Source: Naumovozyma dairenensis CBS 421
Lineage: Eukaryota > Ascomycota > Saccharomycetes > Saccharomycetales > Saccharomycetaceae
Reading direction: 5' to 3'
Length of the DNA: 64,000 nucleotides
Assembly: GCF_000227115.2 (NCBI RefSeq)
Contig: NC_016480.1
Coordinates: 682,001-746,000, forward strand
The notes under the pieces are model-generated. The model made no database searches and was not told where the DNA came from. It saw only the letters and a program-made list of their open reading frames with translations. This document shows, one piece after another, positions 39,442-49,463 of this stretch (positions are counted from its first letter, which is position 1; each line of letters starts with the position of its first letter). The translations under genes were made by a program, and so were the position numbers.

Positions 39442-42400
39442 ATGGATGTTGTTACTTCGATAAATAAGTTAAGGGCACAGTTCATGCAAATCGGTCTCGA
39501 AAGAGACCAAATGAAAAGGGTATTCAAACCTTATAATCCTAACAGTGCAATGGATGATACAGAGATCAGGAGGTTATATCAAGACTCCGATGGGGTCGAC
39601 CTAATATCTGAAATGGAATCACCTCCGATCTCCAAAAATTTCATGGATGCCTCTTATATGACTATAAATCAGGCAAGGTTGAAGAAAATGAAGACAAGTA
39701 AACAAAATGTCTCAAATCCATACAATGTAAGCGGGTATGAAGAAACTGAGAATACATTCAAAGAAGAGGAAACTAGTGTTAATGGAGAACCATCCACCTT
39801 AGAAATGGCAGCAACAGAGGTGTCTAAAGCAGATACTTTAAAGAGGAATGATCTTCATTCATTGATTCACGTTGAAGATCCACAAAAATCTATGAAGATA
39901 AATGATAATACTATATTTAGTGCAGAATCAGATTCAGATACTATCGATTCTACAAAGAAAGTGACAAGACAATCAACGTTACCTTTTGCTAGAATTTTTA
40001 AAAGTAAGAAGGAATCATCTGATTCTTTGAAGAAAAAAAGCATTAAATCGGCAGGTCCGATCAATCAGCAAAGTAAGAATACTTCTAAACAATATAAAAA
40101 AAATATTAATAGCTCTACCAAATATGATGTGAACTTTGATTTTGACCACACCTTAGAAGAGGAGGAAGATGAAGATGAAGATGACGAAGATGATGACGAA
40201 GAGGGTCTTGATTTACAATCAGCTTTCTTCCAATTAGATGGATCCGCTAGAGTGGGATCTGAGAATGGTAACAATTCAAATAACCGTGAAGATAAGGCTG
40301 AGACCAATAATTTAGGAAATGTGTCCCGCTTAAAATCTCATTTACCACAGGGGATGATCGCGAGAAATTCCATTTTAGAATCGAGTAAGAATAATGGCTC
40401 AGCAAAATCAGAATCTTTAAATGGTTCTAGTGAAGTACAACCCAATGACACGAAATCATCTTCCCTGGCCACTAAGAACCAACAGACGACAAATGATACT
40501 GATGACATTAATGAAGATATTTCAGATTTAGAGTCATATATTGATGAGCGCGATTTAGATGGTATCAGCTTGAACGCTGCGCCATCAAATATGGAAAATG
40601 CATCAACGTATAGGCACACTTCTGATACTGAATTACAAGCAGATACGGATTTCCACGATAATGATAGAAGCATAGCCCATAGTGATAGCTCTCTAATTGA
40701 TGATGCTGATGGGCTCAGTACGGTCTCATCCTTTGGTAAATCACTGTTGGAATCTGATTTTAGTACTGATGATTTCATAAAAAATGGCTATCCCCCTTTA
40801 AGTCGCGATGTTTCAGTTGACTCAACTATCGACCGTAACAACATATTATCTCATTCTATACCTCTATCTGAAAGTGGATATGGTATTTATCATGGAGCAG
40901 ATGATTCTACCCTCAATAACGTTTTCGATAAAGCAATTTTAAACATTAAGCACGTTAAAAACCAAAAGCAGAGAGAGAAACGAAGCTCTTCCCTGTCTTT
41001 AAGGGAGGCAACTCATCCACGTGGCAGTTCATCTAAAAGATCACCTTATAACATTCCTGTAATATCTAAGCAAAGAAGACACTCAAGAGCATCCTCTGTG
41101 ACAATTGGAGGGGCTAGCAAATCGATGAAGAAAAATGAATCTACCTCAATAAGGAGCAAACGTGCACCAAGCATGAATCAAGGACGCTCTATATCAGAAA
41201 TTGCAAAAAGTGATCATTCCAGTAGACGAAACTCGAAGGAAGTTCTCCAGATAGAAAAACTTAACGAAATCCCAAGACGAAAGCCACTAAATTCACAACT
41301 TTCAAGCTTATTTAATAGGAAAAAAGAGAGATCAGGAATATCAACTGATGTTTTGAGCTACTTTACATTTGTTGCTGGAACGAAAGTTCCGCCATATGAA
41401 GCTATGGATCTAGATGTTTACATCCAGGGGTCAGTGAAATATAAGAAGCACCCGTTTAAGACTAAAGTTCGGAAATCTGCAAAAATATTTGAAGTTATCG
41501 GTTTCATTCTTTACCTATATTGTAATGCGTATAAGCCAGCAGATTTTGGGAAAGATGGGTTTACAATAGAAGAACTAATAAATCCAAACAATTTCTTATT
41601 GAGTATTGTAGATGAAGATGGTGAACCGTTTGAAGATAATTTTGGTAAATTGGATCGTAAAAGGTTGATGCAATCTGTTTCAGATAATGAAGTTGTCCTA
41701 TGTAGAGCAGCTGAAACAGAAAAACAAAATAATCAGGATGTAACACCCCTTCCATATGACATCAATGGTGATATTATCTCTAGTCCACGCTCTGAAGCTA
41801 TTCCATCCTTTGCAACTGGTGACGACAAGAAGGATCCTACATTAAATCAATTAAGTTTCTACAAGCCGATCATCAAAAGTGCAGATGATCTCGGCAATAA
41901 TAATGCAGCAAACAAGACTATTGAAACTAGGGTTTTTTTGTATCCAAATTTAAATCCTAAATTTAATTATACTGATATCAATGTCTCATTAACCTCGAAT
42001 ATTAATGATATACTGGTAAAATATTGTCGAATGAAAAATTTAGATCCGAATGAATACTCTCTGAAAATACCAGATAAGAATTATGTTCTAAACTTGAATG
42101 ACACAGTGTTGAGACTTGATGGCAACTATAAAGTTGAAATTATTTCTAAGCGTGATGCAAGGCAGTTACATTTAGAGAAGATTAAACCAGATATGGTGAA
42201 ACCGAACTTACCAACAATTCAAAGCACTGACTTGACCCCTTTAACTTTAGAACCAGCTATTTCTTACTTAAAAGCAGGTGATTTAGAAAAGAAGATAACA
42301 ACTGTACCAAATGGTATGATACCGACTAAAACAAAAAGATCCTCTTCTAAGTATAAGCTAGGATTGTCTAAACAGCAGTCCCATTCAAGTAACTCTAGTC

Positions 42401-42858
42401 TAGTTGCAGGTCCTAGTGGTGGTAATAATGGTTTTTTCAAATCTAAGAACTCATCTAAGATATCATTACATAAACCAGAGATTGTACCTAATGGGAATGC
42501 TTACCAAGACTTATTCTCTGGTGCATATCATAGGTATAAGGTCTGGAGAAGGCAACAAATGTCATTTATCAGTAAACATGAGAGAACATTGGCAATCGAT
42601 GGTGATTATATATATATTGTACCACCAGAAGGTAGAATGCATTGGCATGAAAACGTGAAGACGAAATCCTTACATATAAGTCAAGTCATCTTAGTCAAAA
42701 AATCGAAACGTATGCCAGATCAATTCAAGATATTTGTGAAGAGAGGACAAGACGATATAAAACGATATTATTTCGAAGCAGTCTCAGTTGAAGAATGCAC
42801 AGAAATTGTAACTAGATTACAGAACTTATTGAATGCGTATAGAATGAATCATAAATAG
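39442..42858 (+). CDS. AVO1: Avo1, TORC2 subunit (Sin1 family)
   Basis: The product has 1,138 residues (S. cerevisiae Avo1 has 1,176). Avo1 is an essential TOR complex 2 subunit at the plasma membrane that recruits substrates such as Ypk1. The conserved CRIM domain starts near SGISTDVLSYFTFVAGTKVP, a Ras-binding-like region follows, and the C-terminal PH domain includes YHRYKVWRRQQMSFISKHER and ends at LQNLLNAYRMNHK. An acidic run (EEEEDEDEDD) lies in the disordered N-terminal half. The same frame is open to an ATG at 39322, which would add 40 residues; the ATG at 39442 is preferred because MDVVTSINKLRAQF matches the S. cerevisiae start MDTVTVLNELRAQF. It sits between REX4 and ATP19, as in S. 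cerevisiae. Confidence 0.94.
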   Translation: MDVVTSINKLRAQFMQIGLERDQMKRVFKPYNPNSAMDDTEIRRLYQDSDGVDLISEMESPPISKNFMDASYMTINQARLKKMKTSKQNVSNPYNVSGYEETENTFKEEETSVNGEPSTLEMAATEVSKADTLKRNDLHSLIHVEDPQKSMKINDNTIFSAESDSDTIDSTKKVTRQSTLPFARIFKSKKESSDSLKKKSIKSAGPINQQSKNTSKQYKKNINSSTKYDVNFDFDHTLEEEEDEDEDDEDDDEEGLDLQSAFFQLDGSARVGSENGNNSNNREDKAETNNLGNVSRLKSHLPQGMIARNSILESSKNNGSAKSESLNGSSEVQPNDTKSSSLATKNQQTTNDTDDINEDISDLESYIDERDLDGISLNAAPSNMENASTYRHTSDTELQADTDFHDNDRSIAHSDSSLIDDADGLSTVSSFGKSLLESDFSTDDFIKNGYPPLSRDVSVDSTIDRNNILSHSIPLSESGYGIYHGADDSTLNNVFDKAILNIKHVKNQKQREKRSSSLSLREATHPRGSSSKRSPYNIPVISKQRRHSRASSVTIGGASKSMKKNESTSIRSKRAPSMNQGRSISEIAKSDHSSRRNSKEVLQIEKLNEIPRRKPLNSQLSSLFNRKKERSGISTDVLSYFTFVAGTKVPPYEAMDLDVYIQGSVKYKKHPFKTKVRKSAKIFEVIGFILYLYCNAYKPADFGKDGFTIEELINPNNFLLSIVDEDGEPFEDNFGKLDRKRLMQSVSDNEVVLCRAAETEKQNNQDVTPLPYDINGDIISSPRSEAIPSFATGDDKKDPTLNQLSFYKPIIKSADDLGNNNAANKTIETRVFLYPNLNPKFNYTDINVSLTSNINDILVKYCRMKNLDPNEYSLKIPDKNYVLNLNDTVLRLDGNYKVEIISKRDARQLHLEKIKPDMVKPNLPTIQSTDLTPLTLEPAISYLKAGDLEKKITTVPNGMIPTKTKRSSSKYKLGLSKQQSHSSNSSLVAGPSGGNNGFFKSKNSSKISLHKPEIVPNGNAYQDLFSGAYHRYKVWRRQQMSFISKHERTLAIDGDYIYIVPPEGRMHWHENVKTKSLHISQVILVKKSKRMPDQFKIFVKRGQDDIKRYYFEAVSVEECTEIVTRLQNLLNAYRMNHK

Positions 42859-42966
42859 TTTCTATAGGAGTATAGTATTTAATATATTGCCTAAAATACA
42901 CTTACCGTTATGTTTATATTTCAACATTGTCATTATGCAAGGGACATTGTTGTATTCCTCGCTTTA

Positions 42967-42976
42967 ATTGGCCAAT
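42967..42976. promoter_or_regulatory. Palindromic CCAAT box upstream of ATP19
   Basis: ATTGGCCAAT is a CCAAT box in both orientations, about 180 bp upstream of the ATP19 ATG. CCAAT is the core of the Hap2/3/4/5 site that controls many respiratory genes in yeast, so a respiratory regulation of ATP19 is plausible. Binding is inferred. Confidence 0.5.
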
Positions 42977-43157
42977 CGCGCCTGTCTACATATTCCGTGT
43001 TTGCCTCGAGACTTAGAATTAATGCATTTTAAAGGTTGCCAAAGCTTGGGAGAATTGTTCGAAATTGAGATAACTTTAAAATTCCTACACATAGGTTAAT
43101 ATAATCAAACAAGGTCCAAGTTAACGGCGAATAACTATAAAAGAAATACAAAAAAAG

Positions 43158-43358
43158 ATGGGTTCAGCGTATCAAATTATGGGTAGGTCAGTTCCATCGC
43201 ACTATCTCGCCATGGGGACAATAGGCCTAGTCTCTCTTTGTATTCTTCCAAGTCTTGTTGGTGGGAAGAAGGAAAAGGTTGCTTCGATCAATGCCATTTC
43301 TGATGACGAAGATGCATTTGTTAGGAAATATCTACAAGAACATAAAACTAAAGTTTAA
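43158..43358 (+). CDS. ATP19: Atp19, ATP synthase subunit k
   Basis: The product has 66 residues (S. cerevisiae Atp19 has 68). It is a small mitochondrial inner-membrane protein that associates with the Fo part of ATP synthase and helps stabilise dimers. MGSAYQIMGRSVPSHYLAMG and one membrane span (TIGLVSLCILPSLVGG) are conserved, followed by a short charged C-terminus. An A-rich leader precedes the ATG. It sits between AVO1 and BRX1, the same place as YOL077W-A. Confidence 0.95.
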   Translation: MGSAYQIMGRSVPSHYLAMGTIGLVSLCILPSLVGGKKEKVASINAISDDEDAFVRKYLQEHKTKV

Positions 43359-43576
43359 CATAATGATGAAAATAATATTCAGCAGAAAGTCTCCGGCACG
43401 CTCTGCTAAATGTTGAAAAATGAGGCATGCATATCCCTATTTATATTCTTCTGACATTGTATAAATTTTTTAAATAATCTCGATGACTTTTTATTTGTCT
43501 CTCGATACGTTTGATTTATTTTTGACTTATTTGATTTAATATACAATTCTCAACTATTTAATTTCAGACTAATTCA

Positions 43577-44455
43577 TTATTTAAATAGCACTTCGTTAGA
43601 TAGAGGATCAGCAGCCAAGATGTTTTCTCTCTTCTTAATCTTCCTTTCAACGGCAGCATCAGATCTAGCTTTAGCTTCATTTGCAGCTTGTTGCTTCATT
43701 TGAGCTCTAACAACATTAGGTGAAACATATTGTTTGTTCTCGTAAATCTTTGGACCCCCGAAGGACCCTTCTAGGATTAAAATTGTGGTCATGACGAATC
43801 TCGGACCAATTTCTACCAGTGATAAATCTTCTTCTTGTCCTTCTTCATATTCATCTTTATTTCTAGCTGTATGTGATATTTCATATGTTCTAGCCCATAT
43901 CTTATCATCCACAATACTGAAAGACATAACATGATCAATAAATGGCTTAACTTTTCTTGCTGTTGGTGGGACACCAAAGTTATGGATTAATAATTCTTTG
44001 ATTAATTGGTAATGTGGAGAAGAATCAAATCGATGATCAAATGATAAAATTGGACGAGAACCCTTCAAACAGTTCCCTGTGAAGTTTAATTCATCCATAG
44101 TATGCAAGTTTTGGATGTAGAATTTTATTGTTGGTCCGTTTGGAGGTTTAGATAACCATAAATATAAATCTTGATGTTTTCTTGCTTCAAAAAATAAAAT
44201 ATTGTTACAGTTATATAATTCTGCAATTTCATTCAACTGTTGTAAATCCTTCTTGGTATCTAACTTAGGCTCTTTTCTTGAGTGTGGTAATAATGAACTT
44301 AAATCTTGAATTAAATGACGATGTCTGAAGTTAACACCTCTACTGGAAATTAATAAGGTACGTTGTTTATTCATAAAGTTCTTACCGCCATTTTGCTTCT
44401 TTTGAGCGTTGGATTCGTTCTTCTTCCCTGCTAAGGCTTTGTAAATAGATGACAT
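43577..44455 (-). CDS. BRX1: Brx1, 60S ribosome-biogenesis factor (Brix domain)
   Basis: The product has 292 residues (S. cerevisiae Brx1 has 291). Brx1 is a nucleolar Brix-domain protein that works with Ebp2 in 27S pre-rRNA processing and large-subunit assembly. The Brix domain runs from about residue 25 (MNKQRTLLISSRGVNFRHRH) to ~240 (EIGPRFVMTTILILEGSFGG), and the C-terminus is a Lys/Arg-rich helix. The frame opens 24 bp upstream at a TTG; the ATG at 44455 (MSSIYKALAGK) matches the family start. The upstream PAC and RRPE motifs fit its role. Confidence 0.96.
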   Translation of the reverse strand: MSSIYKALAGKKNESNAQKKQNGGKNFMNKQRTLLISSRGVNFRHRHLIQDLSSLLPHSRKEPKLDTKKDLQQLNEIAELYNCNNILFFEARKHQDLYLWLSKPPNGPTIKFYIQNLHTMDELNFTGNCLKGSRPILSFDHRFDSSPHYQLIKELLIHNFGVPPTARKVKPFIDHVMSFSIVDDKIWARTYEISHTARNKDEYEEGQEEDLSLVEIGPRFVMTTILILEGSFGGPKIYENKQYVSPNVVRAQMKQQAANEAKARSDAAVERKIKKRENILAADPLSNEVLFK

Positions 44456-44821
44456 TTTTTCTTCGTTAGTCTTTATCAAAGGATAATTATCAATTATTGG
44501 CGACTGACAAATATGATTAAAATACTATACCTCTAATAACTGATTCACTTGATCCTTAACGACTTAATAGAAGAAATCCCATCTATTCAAACATTTTAGC
44601 TCATCGCTAAATTTTTCATTTTTTTCAATATTTTTTTTTTCAGTTCAAAATCGCTTGGAACGATTTGTTGACGTTTTATCCTCCGCGGCTAATACCAATC
44701 TTAGAAAGATAATACAGGACTTTTGGAATCTTCAATTTTAGTGATACTTTTAATATTATTTGTTATATTACAATTCTATAAATGGTTAAATTATATTACA
44801 GCAGCGGGTCTATCTATTGGT
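44456..44821. other. BRX1-YOL075C spacer; MDM20 absent
   Basis: Only 366 bp separate BRX1 from the YOL075C stop. In S. cerevisiae MDM20 (about 2.4 kb, opposite strand) lies here. I see no remnant of it. Apart from the BRX1 promoter and a run of T near 44631-44640 the spacer shows nothing. Confidence 0.6.
44599..44618 (-). promoter_or_regulatory. Adjacent PAC and RRPE motifs upstream of BRX1
   Basis: On the plus strand GCTCATCGC (44599-44607) is followed by AAATTTTTCA (44609-44618). Read in the BRX1 direction this is TGAAAAATTT then GCGATGAGC, the RRPE plus PAC pair typical of ribosome-biogenesis promoters, about 145-165 bp before the BRX1 ATG. Confidence 0.75.
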
Positions 44822-47800
44822 TTACCATTTTAGCCACTCGAGTTTAGCTTTTAAGATACAATAGGCTATTAAACGATATATGATAGCAACACAAATGACA
44901 ATCCCAAGATATTCTCTAGTATTTGCTACTAACCCATATGATTCAAGTACAGCTCTACCATTCGGTAACTCACATGTCCCATCTGGATTCCTACCACCAT
45001 CCTCGCATGTAAGTTTCATAGAATCTGGAAACGCAAAGTTAATAATAATTAATGATGTATAACCAACGGGGTTTAGATAATTGAAACCTTTTAGCACTTT
45101 TGGCATATGTAGGGACATTAATCCTGACATTTGTGTACCTATGGATAAAAGAACAGATATACAATTCACGACAAATCCCGGCCTTTCAAAAAAGGTGTTG
45201 GTCATAATACCTAGTGCTTCACCACAACCACTCACAATGAAGGAACAATACACATTAGCAAAGAAATTCCCAGCTGTTCTCGGTAAGCCACAAGCTAAGA
45301 CAGTAAAAATTGCATAGATAATAGATGCCAACAAAGACAGTGGTAATTCAAGAGTCATGTAAGCAAGGAAAAATGGCCCAATTCCATAAACATTATCTTC
45401 ATGTTCCTTATAAAAATAATCTCTTTCAGCAGGATAACATGCTAAATTGGCTAACATTCCGACAAAGTACAATGCTGTTGATTCTTGCGCCAACCCAAGT
45501 CTATTATTGATACTGTTATAATTATGCTTTAGCGGAGCAAAGAACAAGGCGAAAATTGCACCAAGCCCCGGAATTTGAGCAATTCTGGCCATCAATGAAT
45601 CGAAATTTCTTCTCGTCGTAATAGATTGGCGCTTAACATTAACTAGGTATGCTAAAAGTGGTGTGCAAGGTTTTCTAACACAGTGGCCATATTCTAACAG
45701 GAAGTTTTCTTCAGACATTTCATTCTTTTCAGATACAGGGGATTTTACTGATAGGGTATTGTTCCTTTGTTTCCAGGAGGTAAGGATATGCTCAGCTCTT
45801 GCTTTAGATGTATATTCATTTTGTTCGTTTTGAGTATTGATAGATATCAAATCTAAGAAGAAATCTGCAACATTGGTAAATTCAGGACAATCATAACCTA
45901 GAGAGGAAAAGTACTCAATCATTTTATCTGGAGAGCCATTAAAGGCGGTTCTCCCAGATTTCGCAAGCAAAAGTACATTTCCAAATTCTTTGAAAAGTTC
46001 GGATCTTGGTTGGTGGATTGTGATAATGACAGTTTTCGAGTATTCTGTGGCGAGTTTCTTAAGAATTTCAAGAATTGTTGCAGAGGTAAAACTATCTAAT
46101 CCTGATGTTGGTTCATCTAGTAATAAAATAGGAGGATCATTTAATAATTGAATACCCATTGAAACCCTTCTTTTTTCACCACCACTGATACCTTTGATAA
46201 ACTCGTTTCCAATAATATTATTTTCACAATGTTTTAGTCCAAGTGCACGAATTAACTCATCAGTTTTGATTGCCCTTTGTTCAGAGGTTAAATGATGAAG
46301 TCTCAAATCAGCTGCAAATTTGAATGTTTCTCTAACGGTTAATTTAGCAAGCAGATGGTTATCATCTTGTGAAACATATGAACAAACGCCCTTGAACATA
46401 TCTTCCGAGATTTGTACGTCATTAAACATTATTTTCCCAGAAGTATTGAACTTTGAGAAAACAGACTGCTTTATTCTACCAGATATCAAATTTAAAAGAG
46501 TCGATTTTCCTGAACCTGATGGCCCCATAATTGCGTTAATCATACCTGGTTTAAACACAGCATTCACTGATTGCAAGATTTCTTTCACTTCTTCATGGGA
46601 TAACCCGCCTCTTATATTTTTGAAGAATCGTTTATATCTCACTTGTAAATCAATATCTTGAAGTGTAATTGTAATTTCTGAATTTGATGTGCTTCTTGAC
46701 TCAATATCAATTTCTTTTTCTGAATTTTCTTTTGATATACTAGCGAATGGATCGATCATAATTTCTTTATTTTCTTTCTCATCGAGTTTTTTCTTTTTTG
46801 ATTTAACTTCACTTTGTAACGTAATATCTACTTTATGCAAATATAGTATGACAAATGCAACAAAATAATACCCAATGCACCAGCAAAAAATAACAATGGC
46901 GGGAACAGTAATCCAATTACGTGGGAATCCATAGCTGTCTAGAAGTTGATTACCATAGCAGGAGGCCAGGTCATCAGTGGGACAGGATGTATCTGTGAAT
47001 GTACTAGAAAGTAGTGCACCAAACCCATACCATGTAAATCCAATATATTTTGTCCAACGGACATAGACAGGCATAACCTTAGCGTTAACGAAGAAACCAC
47101 AACTCATTGATAGTACTGTAAAAGTTAAGTTACCAACTAAGGACGCCTTTGAGAAATCTCGTGATACAGCAACTGAAACCATGGCTAGTCCAGCACAACA
47201 CATTTGTGATAAAAAGGTAATGGAAAATTGATAGAAAAATTTCGCACCATCTGCTTCAAGTCCAAACATAAAGTACGTTATTGTTGTAAAAATTAGAATC
47301 ATAAGGATATCATCGGAAAGAAACAGGGACAACTTTCTTGCAGTCATGAATGCTAAAGGTGTTACTGAACCTTCGGCGCGTTCACGATCATATAATGCGA
47401 TATCTTGTTCACAAAGACGATATGTATCAAAAAGTAAATATAAATAGCATTGGACTACAACAGATGCGTAAAGACAACCGGCTGTTGTTCTTAGTCCACC
47501 GACGGTAGTCTTATCGGGTTTATAATATATCCATCCAACAAGAGTACCCATAACTGCAGGTTCACCAAACGTCGCTATTAATGTGACGTAATCGCTTCTG
47601 TTTAGTTGGAAATTTCTTCTTGTTAAAACACGAACTTGCTTCCAGTATGATAATCTGTTTGACATATTTTCCACTTGAATTTCCTTTGAGGTATCTACTG
47701 GCTCATAGCATAGGGTATTTGCTTCATATTGTTTCCAAGATTCGACTAATTGATTTAATCGAATTCGGGTCTCTTCTTCAGCTTCATCGGATCTACCATC

Positions 47801-48625
47801 AACACTGGATATATCAATGAAATAATCAGCTGGGTTTACCATTGGCGGTACATCATACCCAAGAGAACTGAAATATGGAATTGTATTTTTCATTGCATCA
47901 CAGTAAACGACTTTCCCCTTAGAAAGAATACAAACGTTATCTAGTAAGAACAAAATATCAGATCTTGGTTGATGGATTGACATTATAAATGTTCTCCCAT
48001 CTTCAATGGCTAATTTTTTTAATGTCTTGACAACTAAATATGCCGAATATGCATCTAGACCAGTTGTTGGTTCATCTAAAAACATAATAGATGGATTGGA
48101 AATCATTTGAGTACCGGCACTTAATCTTCTTTGTTCACCACCGGAAAGACCCTTATGTGTACTGTCACCTACTTCTGTATCAGCACAATCTTTTAAACCT
48201 AATTCACGAATCAATTGATCGACAATTATAGCTTTTTCTTCTTCAGTTTTATCCAATTTCAAATCTGCCGCATATTTTAACGTTTCTCTACAAGTCAATC
48301 TTGCAGACAACACATCCTGCTGTGGTAAATAGGCCATTTTCACGTGTTGATTTTCAGTTACTTCACCTTCTAAAACATAATTTATAGTACCTTCTGTTTT
48401 TAATCCACCACTAATTTTAGATGCTAACACATTCAATAATGTAGTCTTCCCTGATCCTGACCCTCCCATTACAGCCATTACAGAGCCACTAGGTAAATCT
48501 AAAGAAAAGGAATCAACTAAGACGGTATTAGTATTGGACGCGATGATGGAAAGATCTCTTACATGCAGTCCAACTCGTGGAACCATCGATAATGACAGCT
48601 CATTTTCCACCAAAGTTGTAGACAT
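44822..48625 (-). CDS. ABCG-type full-size ABC transporter, YOL075C orthologue
   Basis: The product has 1,267 residues (S. cerevisiae Yol075c has 1,294) with two ABCG halves, each an ATPase followed by membrane spans. In the first half Walker A GGSGSGKT is at 54-61, the signature LSGGEQRR at 160-167 and Walker B MFLDEP at 181-186. The second half has GPSGSGKS, ISGGEKRR and LLLDEPTSGLD, so both sites look intact. The C-terminus ends in AKLEWLKW as in S. cerevisiae. The substrate is unknown; the S. cerevisiae protein is a putative vacuolar-membrane transporter. Lack of the long PDR-type N-terminus separates it from Pdr5 and Snq2. A Pdr1/Pdr3-type site lies upstream. Confidence 0.94.
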   Translation of the reverse strand: MSTTLVENELSLSMVPRVGLHVRDLSIIASNTNTVLVDSFSLDLPSGSVMAVMGGSGSGKTTLLNVLASKISGGLKTEGTINYVLEGEVTENQHVKMAYLPQQDVLSARLTCRETLKYAADLKLDKTEEEKAIIVDQLIRELGLKDCADTEVGDSTHKGLSGGEQRRLSAGTQMISNPSIMFLDEPTTGLDAYSAYLVVKTLKKLAIEDGRTFIMSIHQPRSDILFLLDNVCILSKGKVVYCDAMKNTIPYFSSLGYDVPPMVNPADYFIDISSVDGRSDEAEEETRIRLNQLVESWKQYEANTLCYEPVDTSKEIQVENMSNRLSYWKQVRVLTRRNFQLNRSDYVTLIATFGEPAVMGTLVGWIYYKPDKTTVGGLRTTAGCLYASVVVQCYLYLLFDTYRLCEQDIALYDRERAEGSVTPLAFMTARKLSLFLSDDILMILIFTTITYFMFGLEADGAKFFYQFSITFLSQMCCAGLAMVSVAVSRDFSKASLVGNLTFTVLSMSCGFFVNAKVMPVYVRWTKYIGFTWYGFGALLSSTFTDTSCPTDDLASCYGNQLLDSYGFPRNWITVPAIVIFCWCIGYYFVAFVILYLHKVDITLQSEVKSKKKKLDEKENKEIMIDPFASISKENSEKEIDIESRSTSNSEITITLQDIDLQVRYKRFFKNIRGGLSHEEVKEILQSVNAVFKPGMINAIMGPSGSGKSTLLNLISGRIKQSVFSKFNTSGKIMFNDVQISEDMFKGVCSYVSQDDNHLLAKLTVRETFKFAADLRLHHLTSEQRAIKTDELIRALGLKHCENNIIGNEFIKGISGGEKRRVSMGIQLLNDPPILLLDEPTSGLDSFTSATILEILKKLATEYSKTVIITIHQPRSELFKEFGNVLLLAKSGRTAFNGSPDKMIEYFSSLGYDCPEFTNVADFFLDLISINTQNEQNEYTSKARAEHILTSWKQRNNTLSVKSPVSEKNEMSEENFLLEYGHCVRKPCTPLLAYLVNVKRQSITTRRNFDSLMARIAQIPGLGAIFALFFAPLKHNYNSINNRLGLAQESTALYFVGMLANLACYPAERDYFYKEHEDNVYGIGPFFLAYMTLELPLSLLASIIYAIFTVLACGLPRTAGNFFANVYCSFIVSGCGEALGIMTNTFFERPGFVVNCISVLLSIGTQMSGLMSLHMPKVLKGFNYLNPVGYTSLIIINFAFPDSMKLTCEDGGRNPDGTCELPNGRAVLESYGLVANTREYLGIVICVAIIYRLIAYCILKAKLEWLKW

Positions 48626-49138
48626 TGATGTTGTGTGCTGTATCTTCTACTATGAACAGAGTAGAACTCTACTTAAGTATAGTCGATGATTGATTTAAAG
48701 AGACGTCAAAAACTATAAGAAGATTCATGATGACTTTCGCTCATTTTATGTTATTTAATCTTTGATGGTCCTCCGTTTAAGTTTCTAATCTATCAAGAAG
48801 GATGAACTTTCACTTCCTGCCTGTTGTTCCGTGGAGACGGCTGTCAGGGTTCTCGTTTAGACTGAAAACTTTAGAGGGCTGCACCCATTGTCTCTGGGCA
48901 GCAGTTTCCTGGAATATTATACGTAGTAAGCGGTCGGTCCATATTTTCCCTTGAGATCCAGTGAAAAATAAGCGAAGTATATTCAATGTATATACAGTGG
49001 GCATTCGACCACCATTAAAAAAGAACTTATCGTAGTTCAACTTCAATTTATTCTGAATTCAAGAAAGAATTATAATCTACTGGAAGAGGTTCTGAATTGT
49101 TTTGTTTGATAATTTGGGAAAAAAATTATAAAAAGAAA
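48626..49138. promoter_or_regulatory. YOL075C promoter
   Basis: This spacer separates the transporter start from tRNA-Lys. It contains TCCGTGGA at 48828-48835, about 200 bp before the ATG, which fits the pleiotropic drug response element bound by Pdr1/Pdr3. A 78-codon minus-strand frame at 48810-49046 has no similarity I recognise and is not called. Confidence 0.55.
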
Positions 49139-49236
49139 CTCCTCATAGGGGGCTCGAACCCCTGACATTTCGGTATCCTTGGTTTAAACTGTATTTGTTT
49201 AAAAGCCGAACGCTCTACCAACTGAGCTAACAAGGA
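49139..49236 (-). tRNA. tRNA-Lys (anticodon UUU) with a 25-nt intron
   Basis: On the minus strand the gene begins TCCTTGTTAGCTCAGTTGG. Its acceptor stem pairs TCCTTGT with ATGAGGA (with G-U pairs), the T arm is AGGGG-TTCGAGC-CCCCT, and the discriminator base is G. The anticodon loop reads CTTTTA, giving UUU. A 25-nt intron follows position 37 and starts AACAAATAC; it includes AGTTTAAA, which can pair with the anticodon region as usual for yeast pre-tRNA. The total of 98 bp less 25 leaves a 73-nt tRNA. A- and B-box sequences are normal. Confidence 0.96.
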
Positions 49237-49346
49237 TGAGTTTCTTGTTTTCCTGGTTCATTGGTGGCCATTTTATCTAAAAATAAAACAACGAAACATT
49301 GAAGTCATAGCATGTACGTCAATCATTAAGCTCAGTAACCAATTCG

Positions 49347-49463
49347 TGCTGGAACGATACTTGTAGTAAGTGTTACTATTAATATCCTATGGTAAATGTT
49401 TAGATATCAAGTTTGGTACATTGTCCTCTAATATGACGCGAAATGATTACCGAACCTGGTAAA
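49347..49463 (+). repeat. Truncated LTR 5'-end fragment, first unit of a tandem pair
   Basis: This 117-bp segment starts TGCTGGAACG and is imperfectly repeated directly downstream (49464-49579, starting TGCTGGAATG). Shared blocks include TTACTATTAATATCC or TACTATTAATATCC, TTTAGATA-CAAGTTTGGTA and CTAATATGAC-CGAAA. The start and the GACGC-like element resemble the U3 end of Ty1-type LTRs. It lies 111 bp upstream of the tRNA-Lys 5' end, a typical Ty1 insertion site. It could be the stump of an older LTR or a local duplication. Confidence 0.65.

Noticed and set aside
40065..40307. Poly-Ser minus-strand ORF within AVO1
   Set aside because: It is the antisense of the acidic Glu/Asp codon run in AVO1.
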